A DNA stretch of 64,000 nt from Pseudomonas fluorescens. GTDB lineage: Bacteria; Pseudomonadota; Gammaproteobacteria; Pseudomonadales; Pseudomonadaceae. The translations under genes were made by a program, and so were the position numbers. A model generated the notes under the pieces. That model worked only from the letters and a program-made list of their open reading frames with translations. It was not told where the DNA came from and did no database searches. How positions within the stretch are numbered: position 1 is the first letter of the stretch; every line of letters starts with the position of its first letter. Below are positions 37,201 to 46,265 of this stretch, piece after piece. The DNA is taken from assembly GCF_902497875.1 (NCBI RefSeq), contig NZ_CABVHY010000006.1:1-64000 (forward strand). The letters run 5' to 3'.

Positions 37201-37201
37201 C
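37180..37201. repeat. Perfect 10-bp palindrome between rsmD and the YheT gene
   Basis: GGTGCGTACC-tg-GGTACGCACC, with five Ts right after it on the plus strand. On the plus strand it looks like an intrinsic terminator, but both neighbouring genes read the other way; on the minus strand it is preceded by A and not followed by T. It starts after the rsmD stop and overlaps the first possible start of the hydrolase gene. Confidence 0.65.
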
Positions 37202-37218
37202 TTTTTCAGGCCGGTCGA

Positions 37219-37839
37219 TTAACCGGCTGTCTCTGCCATACGTTGCCACAATGCATAGTAGACCCGCCCGGATTTTTGTTCCCGATGCAGGCGCCAGCTG
37301 GCCGGAAGGCCAAGGGTCGACGGCGCAGTTTCGCTTTCGGTATAGATCCAGGCGTTGTCGGCCAGCCACTGGCGCTCTTCGAGCAGCGCGCAGACGACGG
37401 GCAGCAGGTTCTGGTTGAACGGCGGATCGAGAAATACCAGGTCGAACGCCGTCGCCGGCTGGCTTTCCAGATAACGCAAGGCGTCGGCGGTCTGCACCTG
37501 GCCGGTGGTGCAGCGCAGGGTCCCCAGGTGCTCGCGCAGGCTGGACACGGCGATGTTGCTGCTGTCCAGCGCCTGGCCCATGGCGGCGCCACGGGACAAC
37601 GCTTCGAGGAACAACGCGCCACTGCCGGCGAACGGGTCGAGCACTTTGGCCCCGGCGACGTACGGCGCGAGCCAGTTGAACAGGGTTTCGCGGACCCGGT
37701 CCGGCGTCGGGCGCAGGCCCGGAGCGTCGGGGAAGCTCAGGCGACGGCTACGCCATTCGCCGCCGATGATGCGCAATTGGTTAACGCCGTTATGGACGTT
37801 GTGCAGCGGTTTCTTGCTGGGACGCGATGGGCTTGCCAT
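37219..37839 (-). CDS. rsmD: 16S rRNA m2G966 methyltransferase RsmD
   Basis: Methylates G966 of 16S rRNA in the assembled small subunit. The 206-residue product has the RsmD starter LRIIGGEWRSRRL, the family PTPDRVRETLFNWL, SAM motif I VLDPFAGSGALFLEALSRGA (about 67-86), and the catalytic FLDPPF (about 140). About 20 basic residues precede the fold. The start overlaps the M16 gene stop by 1 nt at 37839. Confidence 0.94.
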   Translation of the reverse strand: MASPSRPSKKPLHNVHNGVNQLRIIGGEWRSRRLSFPDAPGLRPTPDRVRETLFNWLAPYVAGAKVLDPFAGSGALFLEALSRGAAMGQALDSSNIAVSSLREHLGTLRCTTGQVQTADALRYLESQPATAFDLVFLDPPFNQNLLPVVCALLEERQWLADNAWIYTESETAPSTLGLPASWRLHREQKSGRVYYALWQRMAETAG

Positions 37840-39329
37840 TAATGCTCCGGAACCCCGAGCGGCTGCTCGGCGGGTTTATCAGTAGGGGCCGGTAACGGCT
37901 TTTGTGGCACGGTCGGACCAGCGCTGACAATGACCATCTTGTCGGTGTTCAGATGGTTGTTCAGTGCGGTCCTGACCTGCTCGACGGTCAGGCTCTGGGA
38001 CTGTTGCATGAAGTCTTCGAGATAGCTGAGCGGCAGGTTATAGAAACCCATGGCGCCCAGTTGCCCGACGATATCGGCGTTGCTGGCGGTGGACAGCGGA
38101 AAGCTGCCGGCCAGTTCACGCTTGGCGTCGTCCAGTTCTTTCTGGGTCGGACCGGTTTTCAGGTAATCGGCGAGAACGTCCTGGACCAGTTTCAGCGTGC
38201 CTTCGCTCATCTCGGCGCGGGTCTGCAGGTTGATCATGAACGGCCCGCGAGCCTGCATCGGGGTGAAACCGGAGTATACGCCGTAAGTCAGGCCACGCTT
38301 CTCGCGGACCTCACTCATCAGCCGCGTACCAAAACCGCCACCGCCGAGGATCTGATTGCCCAGAGACAGTGCCGCGTAGTCCGGATCGTCGCGGTCGATG
38401 CCCAGTTGCGCGAGCATCAGGTTGGTCTGATTGGACGGGAACTCGATATGGCCGATGCTGGCCTTGGGCTCAACCGGCGGTTCGATTTTGGCCATCCCCG
38501 GACCTTTTGGCAGTCCAGCGGAGACTTGTGCGGCAATGACCTCGGCTTCGGCGCGCGACAGATCACCGACCAACGCGATCACCACGTTGCCGGCGGCATA
38601 GGCCTTGGCGTGGAACGCCTTTAGCTGAGCGAGGCTGATGGGTGGAACACTTTTCGCTGTGCCATCACTGGAGTGGGCGTAAGGATGATCGCCGTACAGA
38701 CGACTCATCAGCTCAAGGCTCGCCAGTTTGCCGGGACTCTGCTTCTGGTATTCGAAACCGGCGAGCATCTGGTTTTTGATTCGCGCCAACGAGTCGGCCG
38801 GGAAGGTCGGTTTACCCACCACTTCGGTAAACAGCTGCAGGGCCGGTTCGCGTTTATCCACCGCGCTCAGGCTGCGCAGCGAAGCGACGGCCATGTCTTT
38901 GAACGCGCCATTGCCGAAATCTGCCCCCAGGCCTTCGAAACCTTCGGCGATCCCACCGACGTCTTTGCCGGCGATGCCCTCGTTGAGCATGGCGTTGGTC
39001 AGCAATGCCAGGCCGTGCGCAGTGCCATCCTGGCTGCTGCCGGCAGCAAAGGTCAGGCGCATGTCGAACATTGGCAATTCACGGGCTTCAACGAACAGCA
39101 CCTTGGCGCCTTCGGCGGTTTTCCAGGTCTGTACGTCCAGCGCGCGGCGGCCAGGCGCCTTGCCATCCAGTTCGGCCAATGATTGCAGCTTCTTGCTGGC
39201 TTTAGCCTTGTCCAGTGCCTGGCTGGCATCGGATTCGTTCGGGCGGCTGAGGTAGAAACCCAGCGAGCCGATCAGTGCGACGAGTACCAGGCCGATCAGG
39301 GCCAGGCGTGATTTTTTGCGCTCACTCAT
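37839..39329 (-). CDS. M16-family peptidase homologue lacking the HxxEH site
   Basis: A 496-residue protein with an N-terminal signal anchor (RLALIGLVLVALIGSLGFYL, residues 8-27), so it is probably attached to the inner membrane and faces the periplasm. Two M16 domains follow. At the position of the zinc site the sequence reads GLALLTNAMLNEG, with no HxxEH, so it is the non-catalytic partner of the next gene. The ATG at 39329, after GAGGAGA, overlaps the partner's stop by 8 nt. Such active/inactive M16 pairs form heterodimers in other systems. Confidence 0.9.
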   Translation of the reverse strand: MSERKKSRLALIGLVLVALIGSLGFYLSRPNESDASQALDKAKASKKLQSLAELDGKAPGRRALDVQTWKTAEGAKVLFVEARELPMFDMRLTFAAGSSQDGTAHGLALLTNAMLNEGIAGKDVGGIAEGFEGLGADFGNGAFKDMAVASLRSLSAVDKREPALQLFTEVVGKPTFPADSLARIKNQMLAGFEYQKQSPGKLASLELMSRLYGDHPYAHSSDGTAKSVPPISLAQLKAFHAKAYAAGNVVIALVGDLSRAEAEVIAAQVSAGLPKGPGMAKIEPPVEPKASIGHIEFPSNQTNLMLAQLGIDRDDPDYAALSLGNQILGGGGFGTRLMSEVREKRGLTYGVYSGFTPMQARGPFMINLQTRAEMSEGTLKLVQDVLADYLKTGPTQKELDDAKRELAGSFPLSTASNADIVGQLGAMGFYNLPLSYLEDFMQQSQSLTVEQVRTALNNHLNTDKMVIVSAGPTVPQKPLPAPTDKPAEQPLGVPEH

Positions 39330-40677
39330 GGGCGGTCTCCTCGGGCAATACATGCGCAACGCTGAGACGTTCGCGGGTGAAATAAGTGCGGGCGGCGTTC
39401 TGGATATCTTGCGGGGTCACGCTTTGCAGCTCATCGAGCTCGGTGTCCATCAGTTTCCAGGACAGGCCGACGGTTTCCAGCTGGCCGATGGCGGTGGCCT
39501 GGCTGGTGATCGAATCGCGTTCGTAGACCAGGCCGGCGATCACTTGGGCGCGGACCCGTTCCAGCTCTTCAGCCGTCGGCGCGGTGGTTTTCAACTGCTC
39601 GAGCAGGCGCCACAAACCAGCCTCGGCCTGGGCCATGGTTTTGTTTTTCTGCGAGTTGGGGGTTGCGGAGAGCGTGAACAGGCTGTCACCGCGAGTGTAG
39701 GCGTCGTAACTCGACGAACCGCCGGAGACCAGCTCTTCGCCGCGCTCCAGTTGGGTCGGGATGCGGGCACTGTAACCACCGTCGAGCAGGGCCGAGATCA
39801 GCCGCAGGGCATTCACCGAGCGCTTGTCCACAGCGGTGGCAATGCTTGGCACATTGAAACCGAGCATCAAGCTGGGCAGCTGGGTCTTCACGTGGAGAGT
39901 GATCTGGCGTTCGCCGGGCTCGGCCAGTTCCATCGGGATCTTCGCCGGCGGTACGTCGCGCTTGGCAATCGGGCCAAAGTAGCGCTGAGCCAGGGTCTTG
40001 ACCTCATCCGGGGTCACGTCGCCGACCACCACCAGCGTGGCGTTGTTCGGCACATACCAGGACGTGTACCAGTTGCGCAGTTCCTCGACCTTCATGCGGT
40101 CCAGGTCAGCCATCCAGCCGATGGTCGGCGTGTGGTAGCCGCTCGCCGGGTAGGCCATGGCCTTGAAGCGCTCGTAGGCCTTGGACATGGGTTTGTCGTC
40201 GGTGCGCAGGCGGCGCTCTTCCTTGATCACTTCGATCTCGCGGCTGAACTCGTCGGCCGGCAGGCGCAGGCTGGCCATACGGTCGGCTTCCAGCTCGAAG
40301 GCCACGGCCAGGCGGTCGCGGGCCAGTACCTGGTAGTACGCGGTGAAGTCGTCGCTGGTGAAGGCGTTCTCTTCCGCGCCCAGATCGCGCAGGATCAATG
40401 AGGCTTCGCCGGGGCCGACTTTCTCGCTGCCCTTGAACATCATGTGTTCCAGAGCGTGGGACAAACCGGTCTGGCCCGGGGTTTCATAGCTGGAACCGAC
40501 CTTGTACCAGACCTGCGAAACCACAACAGGCGCGCGATGGTCTTCGCGCACGACCACTTTAAGGCCGTTGTCGAGGGTGAACTCATGGGTGGGTTGTGGA
40601 TCGGCAGCCAATGCTGAAAGGGGCAGACAAACTGTGCTGAACAGCAGGCCTGCGGCGCGGCGGGCTAGAGCATTCAT
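39322..40677 (-). CDS. M16-family zinc metallopeptidase (active subunit)
   Basis: A 451-residue pitrilysin-type peptidase. A Sec signal peptide ends near SALAAD (residue 25). The inverted zinc motif is HALEH (His74, Glu77, His78), with a downstream glutamate in the segment ENAFTSDDFTAYY giving the third ligand. The C-terminal M16 domain has the RYFGPIAKRDVPP-type linker region. With the inactive partner downstream it should form a periplasmic peptide-degrading complex. The gene is divergent from ftsY. Confidence 0.92.
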   Translation of the reverse strand: MNALARRAAGLLFSTVCLPLSALAADPQPTHEFTLDNGLKVVVREDHRAPVVVSQVWYKVGSSYETPGQTGLSHALEHMMFKGSEKVGPGEASLILRDLGAEENAFTSDDFTAYYQVLARDRLAVAFELEADRMASLRLPADEFSREIEVIKEERRLRTDDKPMSKAYERFKAMAYPASGYHTPTIGWMADLDRMKVEELRNWYTSWYVPNNATLVVVGDVTPDEVKTLAQRYFGPIAKRDVPPAKIPMELAEPGERQITLHVKTQLPSLMLGFNVPSIATAVDKRSVNALRLISALLDGGYSARIPTQLERGEELVSGGSSSYDAYTRGDSLFTLSATPNSQKNKTMAQAEAGLWRLLEQLKTTAPTAEELERVRAQVIAGLVYERDSITSQATAIGQLETVGLSWKLMDTELDELQSVTPQDIQNAARTYFTRERLSVAHVLPEETAHE

Positions 40678-41024
40678 TCGTTTTTAAACCTGTTGGGCTG
40701 CCCGCTTGGTCTTAGCGTCGGCGGGCGAGAGGGTGCTAGGATACTGATCGATTTTACTGGCGGCCACGCCTATCAGGCCTTTGATCGGTCAGCAGGTTGT
40801 ATGAGTTTCCGGCAGAAGCTTTGAGTTTGTCAGCTAAACTCTGGGTTTTCGCCGACGATGCCGTTCCAGTCCTTCGTATTTAGTCGACCTTTGAGGTGCC
40901 GATAAGCACCTCGACAAAATGTTGCGCGTGAACAAGCTGAGTAAAAAACAGTCTGTTCTGCATCGAATATTTATTTGCCGAGGCGCCACATTGGCGCGTC
41001 GCTACCTTGAGATAGCCGTCATCC
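40678..41024. other. 347-nt divergent intergenic region between the M16 genes and ftsY
   Basis: No open frame worth calling. It contains a 7-bp hairpin (GAGGTGC-6 nt-GCACCTC, 40893-40912) and a small one (GCGCC-acatt-GGCGC, 40983-40997) ending 27 nt before the ftsY ATG. Promoters of both directions must be here; none matches consensus well enough to call. The hairpins probably belong to the ftsY 5' untranslated region. Confidence 0.5.
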
Positions 41025-42602
41025 ATGTTTGGTTCCAACGACGACAAGAAGACCCCAGCTGCGGCTGGCGAGAAAAAAGGCCTGTTCGGATGGCTGCGCA
41101 AAAAGCCGCAGGAAACCGTCGTCGAACAGCCGCAAGCCAATCCTGAGCCTACCCCTGAGCCGGTTGACGCCGCACCGGTGGTAGAAGTACCCGCTCCGAT
41201 CGTTTTGCCTGTCGCCGAGTCGGTCCTTCAGCCGGTAGCCGAGCCTGAGCCTGTCGCACCAGCGCCGATCGCGCATGCCGAGCCTAAGCCGTGGCTGGTT
41301 CTGCCGGTGGCGGAAGAGCCGGTCGGGCTGGTCGAAGATGAACTGGCGCCGCATATCACCCCGCCGATTCCTGCGCCGACAGAAATTCAGCAAGCGGTAC
41401 AGCTGCTGGTGAGCGAGCCGGTTGCAGTGGTCGAGCCGGTGACAGCGGAAACGATAATTGCCGAGCCCGATGTTCCAGAGGCAGTGATTGCTGCATTTGT
41501 GGTTCCGGAACCGGTCCCGACACCAGCGCCTGCACCCGTGGCTGCAGCGGTTGTTGCTGCACCTGTTGCACCTGTTGCTCCTGTTGTTACACCTGTTACG
41601 CCAGTGCCCGCTGCGCCGGTCGCATCGCCCGTAACCGTCGAACCGGCCCGCGCCAGCAGCGAAGAAAACAAAGTCGGCTTCTTTGCTCGCCTCAAACAAG
41701 GCCTGTCCAAGACCAGCGCCAGCATCGGCGAGGGCATGGCCAGCCTGTTCCTCGGCAAGAAGCTGATCGATGACGAACTGCTCGAAGACATCGAAACCCG
41801 TCTGCTGACTGCTGACGTCGGAGTCGAAGCGACTTCGGTGATCATCCAGAGCCTGACCCAGAAAGTCGCACGCAAACAGCTGGCCGACGCCGATGCGCTG
41901 TACAAATCCCTGCAGGCCGAGCTCGCGGCCATGCTCAAACCGGTCGAGAAGCCGCTGAACATCATTTCGCAGAACAAGCCGTTTGTGATTCTGGTGGTCG
42001 GCGTCAACGGCGCCGGCAAAACCACCACCATCGGCAAACTGGCGAAGAAGCTGCAGCTCGAAGGCAAGAAGGTCATGCTCGCAGCCGGTGATACCTTCCG
42101 CGCTGCGGCAGTCGAGCAGTTGCAGGTATGGGGCGAGCGCAACAAGATTCCGGTGATCGCCCAGCACACCGGGGCTGATTCCGCCTCGGTGATCTTCGAC
42201 GCGGTACAGGCCGCCAAGGCCCGTGGCATTGACGTATTGATCGCCGACACCGCCGGTCGCCTGCACACCAAAGACAACCTGATGGAAGAACTGAAAAAGG
42301 TTCGCCGGGTCATTAGTAAGCTCGACGCCGATGCGCCGCACGAAGTGCTGCTGGTGCTCGACGCCGGTACGGGTCAGAACGCGATCAGCCAGGCCAAGCA
42401 ATTCCATCAGACAGTCGAGCTGACCGGTCTTGCGTTGACTAAGCTCGACGGTACGGCCAAAGGCGGGGTGATCTTTGCCCTGGCCAAGCAATTTGGCCTG
42501 CCCATTCGCTACATCGGTGTCGGTGAAAGCATCGATGATTTGCGTACTTTTGAAGCTGAACCCTTTGTCCAGGCACTGTTTGCCGAACGGGAGCGTTCAT
42601 GA
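41025..42602 (+). CDS. ftsY: Signal recognition particle receptor FtsY
   Basis: SRP receptor GTPase that docks ribosome-SRP complexes at the inner membrane. The 525-residue protein has an unusually long N-terminal A domain (about 1-205) rich in Pro, Ala, Val and Glu, starting MFGSNDDKKTPAA. The NG domains follow. G1 is GVNGAGKTTTIGKLA (about 326-340), then DTAGRLHTKDNLM, TKLDGTAKGG and the closing GVGESIDDLRTF. The stop overlaps ftsE by 4 nt (ATGA). Confidence 0.97.
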   Translation: MFGSNDDKKTPAAAGEKKGLFGWLRKKPQETVVEQPQANPEPTPEPVDAAPVVEVPAPIVLPVAESVLQPVAEPEPVAPAPIAHAEPKPWLVLPVAEEPVGLVEDELAPHITPPIPAPTEIQQAVQLLVSEPVAVVEPVTAETIIAEPDVPEAVIAAFVVPEPVPTPAPAPVAAAVVAAPVAPVAPVVTPVTPVPAAPVASPVTVEPARASSEENKVGFFARLKQGLSKTSASIGEGMASLFLGKKLIDDELLEDIETRLLTADVGVEATSVIIQSLTQKVARKQLADADALYKSLQAELAAMLKPVEKPLNIISQNKPFVILVVGVNGAGKTTTIGKLAKKLQLEGKKVMLAAGDTFRAAAVEQLQVWGERNKIPVIAQHTGADSASVIFDAVQAAKARGIDVLIADTAGRLHTKDNLMEELKKVRRVISKLDADAPHEVLLVLDAGTGQNAISQAKQFHQTVELTGLALTKLDGTAKGGVIFALAKQFGLPIRYIGVGESIDDLRTFEAEPFVQALFAERERS

Positions 42603-43270
42603 TTCGTTTCGAACAGGTCGGTAAGCGCTATCCGAACGGTCACGTCGGCTTGCATGAGCTGAGCTTTCGAGTCCGTCGGGGCGAGTTCTTGTTTGTCACC
42701 GGCCATTCCGGCGCCGGTAAAAGCACCTTGCTGCGACTGTTGCTGGCCATGGAACGTCCGACCACCGGTAAACTGCTGCTGGCCGGTCAGGATCTGGGCC
42801 AGATCAGCAACGCACAGATTCCTTTCCTGCGTCGGCAGATCGGCGTGGTGTTCCAGAATCACCAGTTGCTGTTCGACCGTACTATATTCAACAACATCGC
42901 CTTGCCGTTGCAGATTCTCGGTCTGTCCAAGGCTGAGATTACCAAGCGCGTGGATTCGGCCCTGGAGCGTGTGGCGCTTTCGGACAAGACCGATCTGTAC
43001 CCTGGCGATCTGTCCACCGGTCAACAGCAGCGCGTCGGCATCGCCCGCGCCATCGTTCACCGCCCGGCGTTGCTGCTGGCGGACGAACCGACCGGTAACC
43101 TCGACCCGCGTCTGGCGGCAGAAATCATGGGTGTATTCGAAGACATCAACCGGCTGGGCACCAGCGTGCTGATTGCCAGTCACGACCTTGCGCTGATTGC
43201 CCGCATGCGCCATCGCATGCTGACGCTGCAGCGTGGCCGGTTGATCGGCGACGGGGAGGCCGGGGTATGA
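42599..43270 (+). CDS. ftsE: Cell division ATP-binding protein FtsE
   Basis: ATPase of the FtsEX complex, which activates periplasmic peptidoglycan hydrolases through EnvC-type adaptors at the divisome. The 223-residue product contains Walker A GHSGAGKST (about 36-44), signature LSTGQQQRVGIARA (Thr in place of the second Ser/Gly, a common FtsE form) and Walker B LLLADEPTGNLDP. It is coupled by 4-nt overlaps to both ftsY and ftsX. Confidence 0.97.
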   Translation: MIRFEQVGKRYPNGHVGLHELSFRVRRGEFLFVTGHSGAGKSTLLRLLLAMERPTTGKLLLAGQDLGQISNAQIPFLRRQIGVVFQNHQLLFDRTIFNNIALPLQILGLSKAEITKRVDSALERVALSDKTDLYPGDLSTGQQQRVGIARAIVHRPALLLADEPTGNLDPRLAAEIMGVFEDINRLGTSVLIASHDLALIARMRHRMLTLQRGRLIGDGEAGV

Positions 43271-44289
43271 GTGCGACACGCAGTCCGAAAGTTTCCGAGC
43301 GTGTGGCGCCCAAAGCCGCCGACCCGCAACCGCAGAAGAAAAAACGCGACGAGGACGACGGCCCGGACTTCAGCACCTTGCTGCGTGCCTGGATTGAAAG
43401 TCATCGGGCCAGCATGCTGGACAGCCTGCGTCGCCTGGGTAAACAGCCGATCGGCAGTTTTTTTACCTGCCTGGTGATGGCGGTTGCCCTGAGCTTGCCG
43501 ATGGGGCTGTCACTTTTGCTGAGCAACGTCGAACGCCTCGGCGGTTCCTGGCAGCGTGCGGCGCAGATTTCTCTGTACCTGCAACTCGATGCCAGCACCA
43601 CCGAAGGTGAGCAGTTGCGTGAACAGATCAAGGGCCTGCCGGGTGTCGCGCAAGCCGAATACATCAGTCGCGACCAGGCCCTGGAAGAGTTCCAGCAGCA
43701 GTCCGGGCTGGGCGAGGCGCTCAAGGAGCTGCCGCAGAATCCGTTGCCAGGCGTAGTCCTGGTGACGCCGAACGAAGTCGACAAGCCGGCCCTTGAAGCA
43801 TTAAGACAAAGACTTTCCGAGCTGCCGAAGGTACAACAGGCACAACTTGATCTAGTCTGGGTCGAGCGCTTGGCAGCGATCCTCAAGCTGGGCGACCGTT
43901 TTGTCTTCGGTTTAACCGTGCTTCTGGTTTCTGCATTACTTTTGGTGATAGGCAATACCATTCGTCTTCATATTGAAAACCGCCGCACCGAGATAGAAGT
44001 GATTAAACTGGTCGGCGGCACTGACAGCTATGTGCGTAGGCCCTTTCTCTATATGGGTGCGCTGTATGGCTTCGGTGCGGGGATTTTTTCCTGGGGTTTA
44101 CTGGCGTTCGGCCTCGACTGGTTGAACGATGCGGTAGTCGGGCTGGCCGGATTGTATGGCAGTGATTTCGCGCTGGCCGGTGTGCCAGTCGCCGACGGTC
44201 TGTCACTCTTGCTTGGCGCGGTCCTGTTGGGGTATATCGGTGCATGGATTGCGGTAGCACGCCACCTTCGGGAGCTTGCGCCGAAATAA
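43267..44289 (+). CDS. ftsX: Cell division membrane protein FtsX
   Basis: A 340-residue membrane partner of FtsE. A long charged N-terminal tail (about 60 residues, rich in Lys and Asp) precedes the first helix (FFTCLVMAVALSLPMGLSLLL). A periplasmic loop of about 100 residues follows, then three C-terminal helices, the FtsX/permease arrangement. The interval between ftsX and rpoH (113 nt) contains an extra promoter for rpoH. Confidence 0.95.
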   Translation: MSATRSPKVSERVAPKAADPQPQKKKRDEDDGPDFSTLLRAWIESHRASMLDSLRRLGKQPIGSFFTCLVMAVALSLPMGLSLLLSNVERLGGSWQRAAQISLYLQLDASTTEGEQLREQIKGLPGVAQAEYISRDQALEEFQQQSGLGEALKELPQNPLPGVVLVTPNEVDKPALEALRQRLSELPKVQQAQLDLVWVERLAAILKLGDRFVFGLTVLLVSALLLVIGNTIRLHIENRRTEIEVIKLVGGTDSYVRRPFLYMGALYGFGAGIFSWGLLAFGLDWLNDAVVGLAGLYGSDFALAGVPVADGLSLLLGAVLLGYIGAWIAVARHLRELAPK

Positions 44290-44325
44290 TGTCTTTTTGC
44301 TTGTATTGACTTTTCAGCTTTCTAG

Positions 44326-44354
44326 GGAACTTGTCGTTCGGTTTCCGGTCAATT
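44326..44354 (+). promoter_or_regulatory. Candidate AlgU (sigma-E type) promoter of rpoH
   Basis: GGAACTT (44326-44332) is followed after 16 nt by TCAATT (44349-44354), close to the AlgU/RpoE pattern GAACTT-N16/17-TCTGA. It lies about 50 nt upstream of the rpoH ATG. An AlgU-dependent rpoH promoter is known in P. aeruginosa, which supports the call; the -10 match is only partial. Confidence 0.6.
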
Positions 44355-44402
44355 TTCGCAGTGCTGAACTGCACGAGTTATGTGAGTCGGAGGTTTTTTC
44401 GT

Positions 44403-45257
44403 ATGACCACTTCTTTGCAACCTGCATATGCTTTAGTCCCAGGCGCAAACCTGGAGGCTTATGTGCACACGGTGAACAGCATTCCATTGCTGACGCCGGA
44501 GCAGGAGCGTGAACTGGCCGAGAGTCTCTACTATGAGCAGGATTTGGGGGCGGCTCGGCAGATGGTGCTCGCCCACCTGCGTTTTGTTGTACATATTGCC
44601 CGCAGCTATTCCGGCTACGGCCTGGCCCAGGCTGACCTGATCCAGGAAGGCAACGTCGGGCTGATGAAAGCGGTAAAGCGCTTCAACCCGGAAATGGGCG
44701 TGCGTCTGGTGTCATTCGCCGTGCACTGGATCAAGGCTGAGATCCACGAGTTCATCCTGCGCAACTGGCGCATCGTCAAGGTCGCCACGACCAAGGCCCA
44801 GCGCAAGCTGTTCTTCAACCTGCGCAGCCAGAAAAAACGTCTGGCCTGGCTGAACAACGAGGAAGTCCATCGCGTGGCGCAAAGCCTCGGCGTAGAGCCG
44901 CGGGAAGTGCGCGAGATGGAAAGCCGCCTGACCGGCCATGACATGGCCTTCGATCCGGCTGCGGAAGCGGACGACGACAGCGCCTTCCAGTCGCCGGCCA
45001 ACTATCTGGAAGACCACCGGTACGACCCGGCCCGTCAACTGGAAGATGCCGACTGGAGCGACAACTCGAACCACAACCTGCACGAAGCGCTGGAGGTGCT
45101 CGACGATCGCAGCCGCGACATCCTCTACCAGCGCTGGCTGGCGGAAGAGAAAGCCACGCTGCATGACCTGGCGCAGAAGTACAACGTGTCGGCCGAGCGT
45201 ATTCGTCAGCTTGAGAAAAGCGCGATGAACAAGCTCAAGTTGTCGATCGCCGCTTAA
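44403..45257 (+). CDS. rpoH: RNA polymerase heat-shock sigma factor RpoH (sigma-32)
   Basis: A 284-residue sigma factor that directs transcription of chaperone and protease genes. Start [20 protein letters not shown]. Region 2 has [21 protein letters not shown] and the -10 recognition helix [22 protein letters not shown]. The RpoH box [15 protein letters not shown] (about 131-145) is diagnostic, and region 4.2 ends in [22 protein letters not shown]. It keeps the ftsYEX-rpoH order and has its own terminator. Confidence 0.98.
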   Translation: MTTSLQPAYALVPGANLEAYVHTVNSIPLLTPEQERELAESLYYEQDLGAARQMVLAHLRFVVHIARSYSGYGLAQADLIQEGNVGLMKAVKRFNPEMGVRLVSFAVHWIKAEIHEFILRNWRIVKVATTKAQRKLFFNLRSQKKRLAWLNNEEVHRVAQSLGVEPREVREMESRLTGHDMAFDPAAEADDDSAFQSPANYLEDHRYDPARQLEDADWSDNSNHNLHEALEVLDDRSRDILYQRWLAEEKATLHDLAQKYNVSAERIRQLEKSAMNKLKLSIAA

Positions 45258-45273
45258 CTGCAGCGATAAGCAA

Positions 45274-45311
45274 TAAAAAACGCCCTGATCAATGATTGGG
45301 GCGTTTTTGTT
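45274..45311 (+). terminator. Intrinsic terminator of rpoH
   Basis: Stem AAAAACGCCC/GGGCGTTTTT with a 13-nt loop and a T-run, starting 17 nt past the rpoH stop. The A-run on the left may also let it terminate mtgA transcripts in the other direction. Confidence 0.9.
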
Positions 45312-45346
45312 TGTGCTCAATAATCCTGATCCAGCACAAAACCAGT

Positions 45347-45434
45347 GTGGGAGCGAGCTTGCTCGCGAATGCGGACTAACATTCAACATTGATGCTGAAT
45401 GTCATGACCCCTTCGCGAGCAAGCTCGCTCCCAC
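45347..45434. repeat. REP pair, GTGGGAGCGAGCTTGCTCGC family, with imperfect inner hairpin
   Basis: Perfect outer arms (GTGGGAGCGAGCTTGCTCGC and complement) enclose an inner inverted segment around AACATTCA...TGAATGT. The same three-part plan is repeated at 48548 and 55069, with a variable inner stem. Confidence 0.92.
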
Positions 45435-45468
45435 AGGGAATGTTCTGTGTTCAAAAGATAGTGCTCGG

Positions 45469-46191
45469 CTATTGAGACCAGGGCGCCCTGCGTGAGTCGT
45501 TCAGCCCTGCCAGATAACCCTCGCCACCCAATTGCCCCATCTGTCGGCGGATCCAGCCGGCGCGGCGCGCCACATAGCTGCTTGGATGGCCGGCGCTCCA
45601 TGCTCGCGGGTTGGGCAGCACGGCCGCCAGCAGGCTGGCTTGCTGGCGCGACAGTGAGCCTGCGCCAACGCCGAAGTGGTGCCGAGACGCTGCTTCGGCG
45701 CCGAAGACCCCGGCATCCCATTCCACGCTGTTGAGGTAGACCTCAAGGATCCGCTGCTTGGGCCAGAGTATTTCGATCAGCCCGGTAAACCAGGCCTCCA
45801 GCCCTTTGCGCAACCAGCTGCGCCCCGACCACAGAAACAGGTTCTTCGACACCTGCTGGCTCAGGGTGCTGGCGCCGCGAATCGAGCCACCGCGTTCGTT
45901 ATGGGCAAATGCCGCCTGAATGGCACCGAAATCAAAACCCCAGTGCTCGGAGAACTTCTGATCTTCGCCAGCAATCACTGCGATCTTCAGGTGGTCAGAG
46001 ATCTTCTCCCATGGCTGCCAGTCACGTTGCAGGTCGATCGGCTCGCCGTTGAACCAGGATGCGACCTTGCGCTCGACCATGAGCGCCGTTCCCGGTGGCG
46101 GCACGAAGCGAAACACCAGCACCAGCAGAATGCTGCCAGCTGCGAACCAGAGCAGGGCTTTGGTGAATTGACGAATAAATAAACGCAGCAT
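45469..46191 (-). CDS. mtgA: Monofunctional biosynthetic peptidoglycan transglycosylase
   Basis: A GT51 glycosyltransferase that polymerises lipid II into glycan strands. The 240-residue product has an N-terminal membrane anchor (ALLWFAAGSILLVLVFRFVPP, about 12-32) and no transpeptidase domain. The GT51 motifs AVIAGEDQKFSEHWGFD (catalytic Glu), RGASTLSQQVSKNLFLW, and RILEVYLNSVEWDAGVFG with the later AASRHHFG are intact. It is convergent with rpoH. Confidence 0.95.
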   Translation of the reverse strand: MLRLFIRQFTKALLWFAAGSILLVLVFRFVPPPGTALMVERKVASWFNGEPIDLQRDWQPWEKISDHLKIAVIAGEDQKFSEHWGFDFGAIQAAFAHNERGGSIRGASTLSQQVSKNLFLWSGRSWLRKGLEAWFTGLIEILWPKQRILEVYLNSVEWDAGVFGAEAASRHHFGVGAGSLSRQQASLLAAVLPNPRAWSAGHPSSYVARRAGWIRRQMGQLGGEGYLAGLNDSRRAPWSQ

Positions 46192-46265
46192 AGAGATGGC
46201 TTGGCCGAACCCGTTGAGCGGGCCATTATACAGACCCTGTTGAATGATTCTGACTGGAGTTCTAC

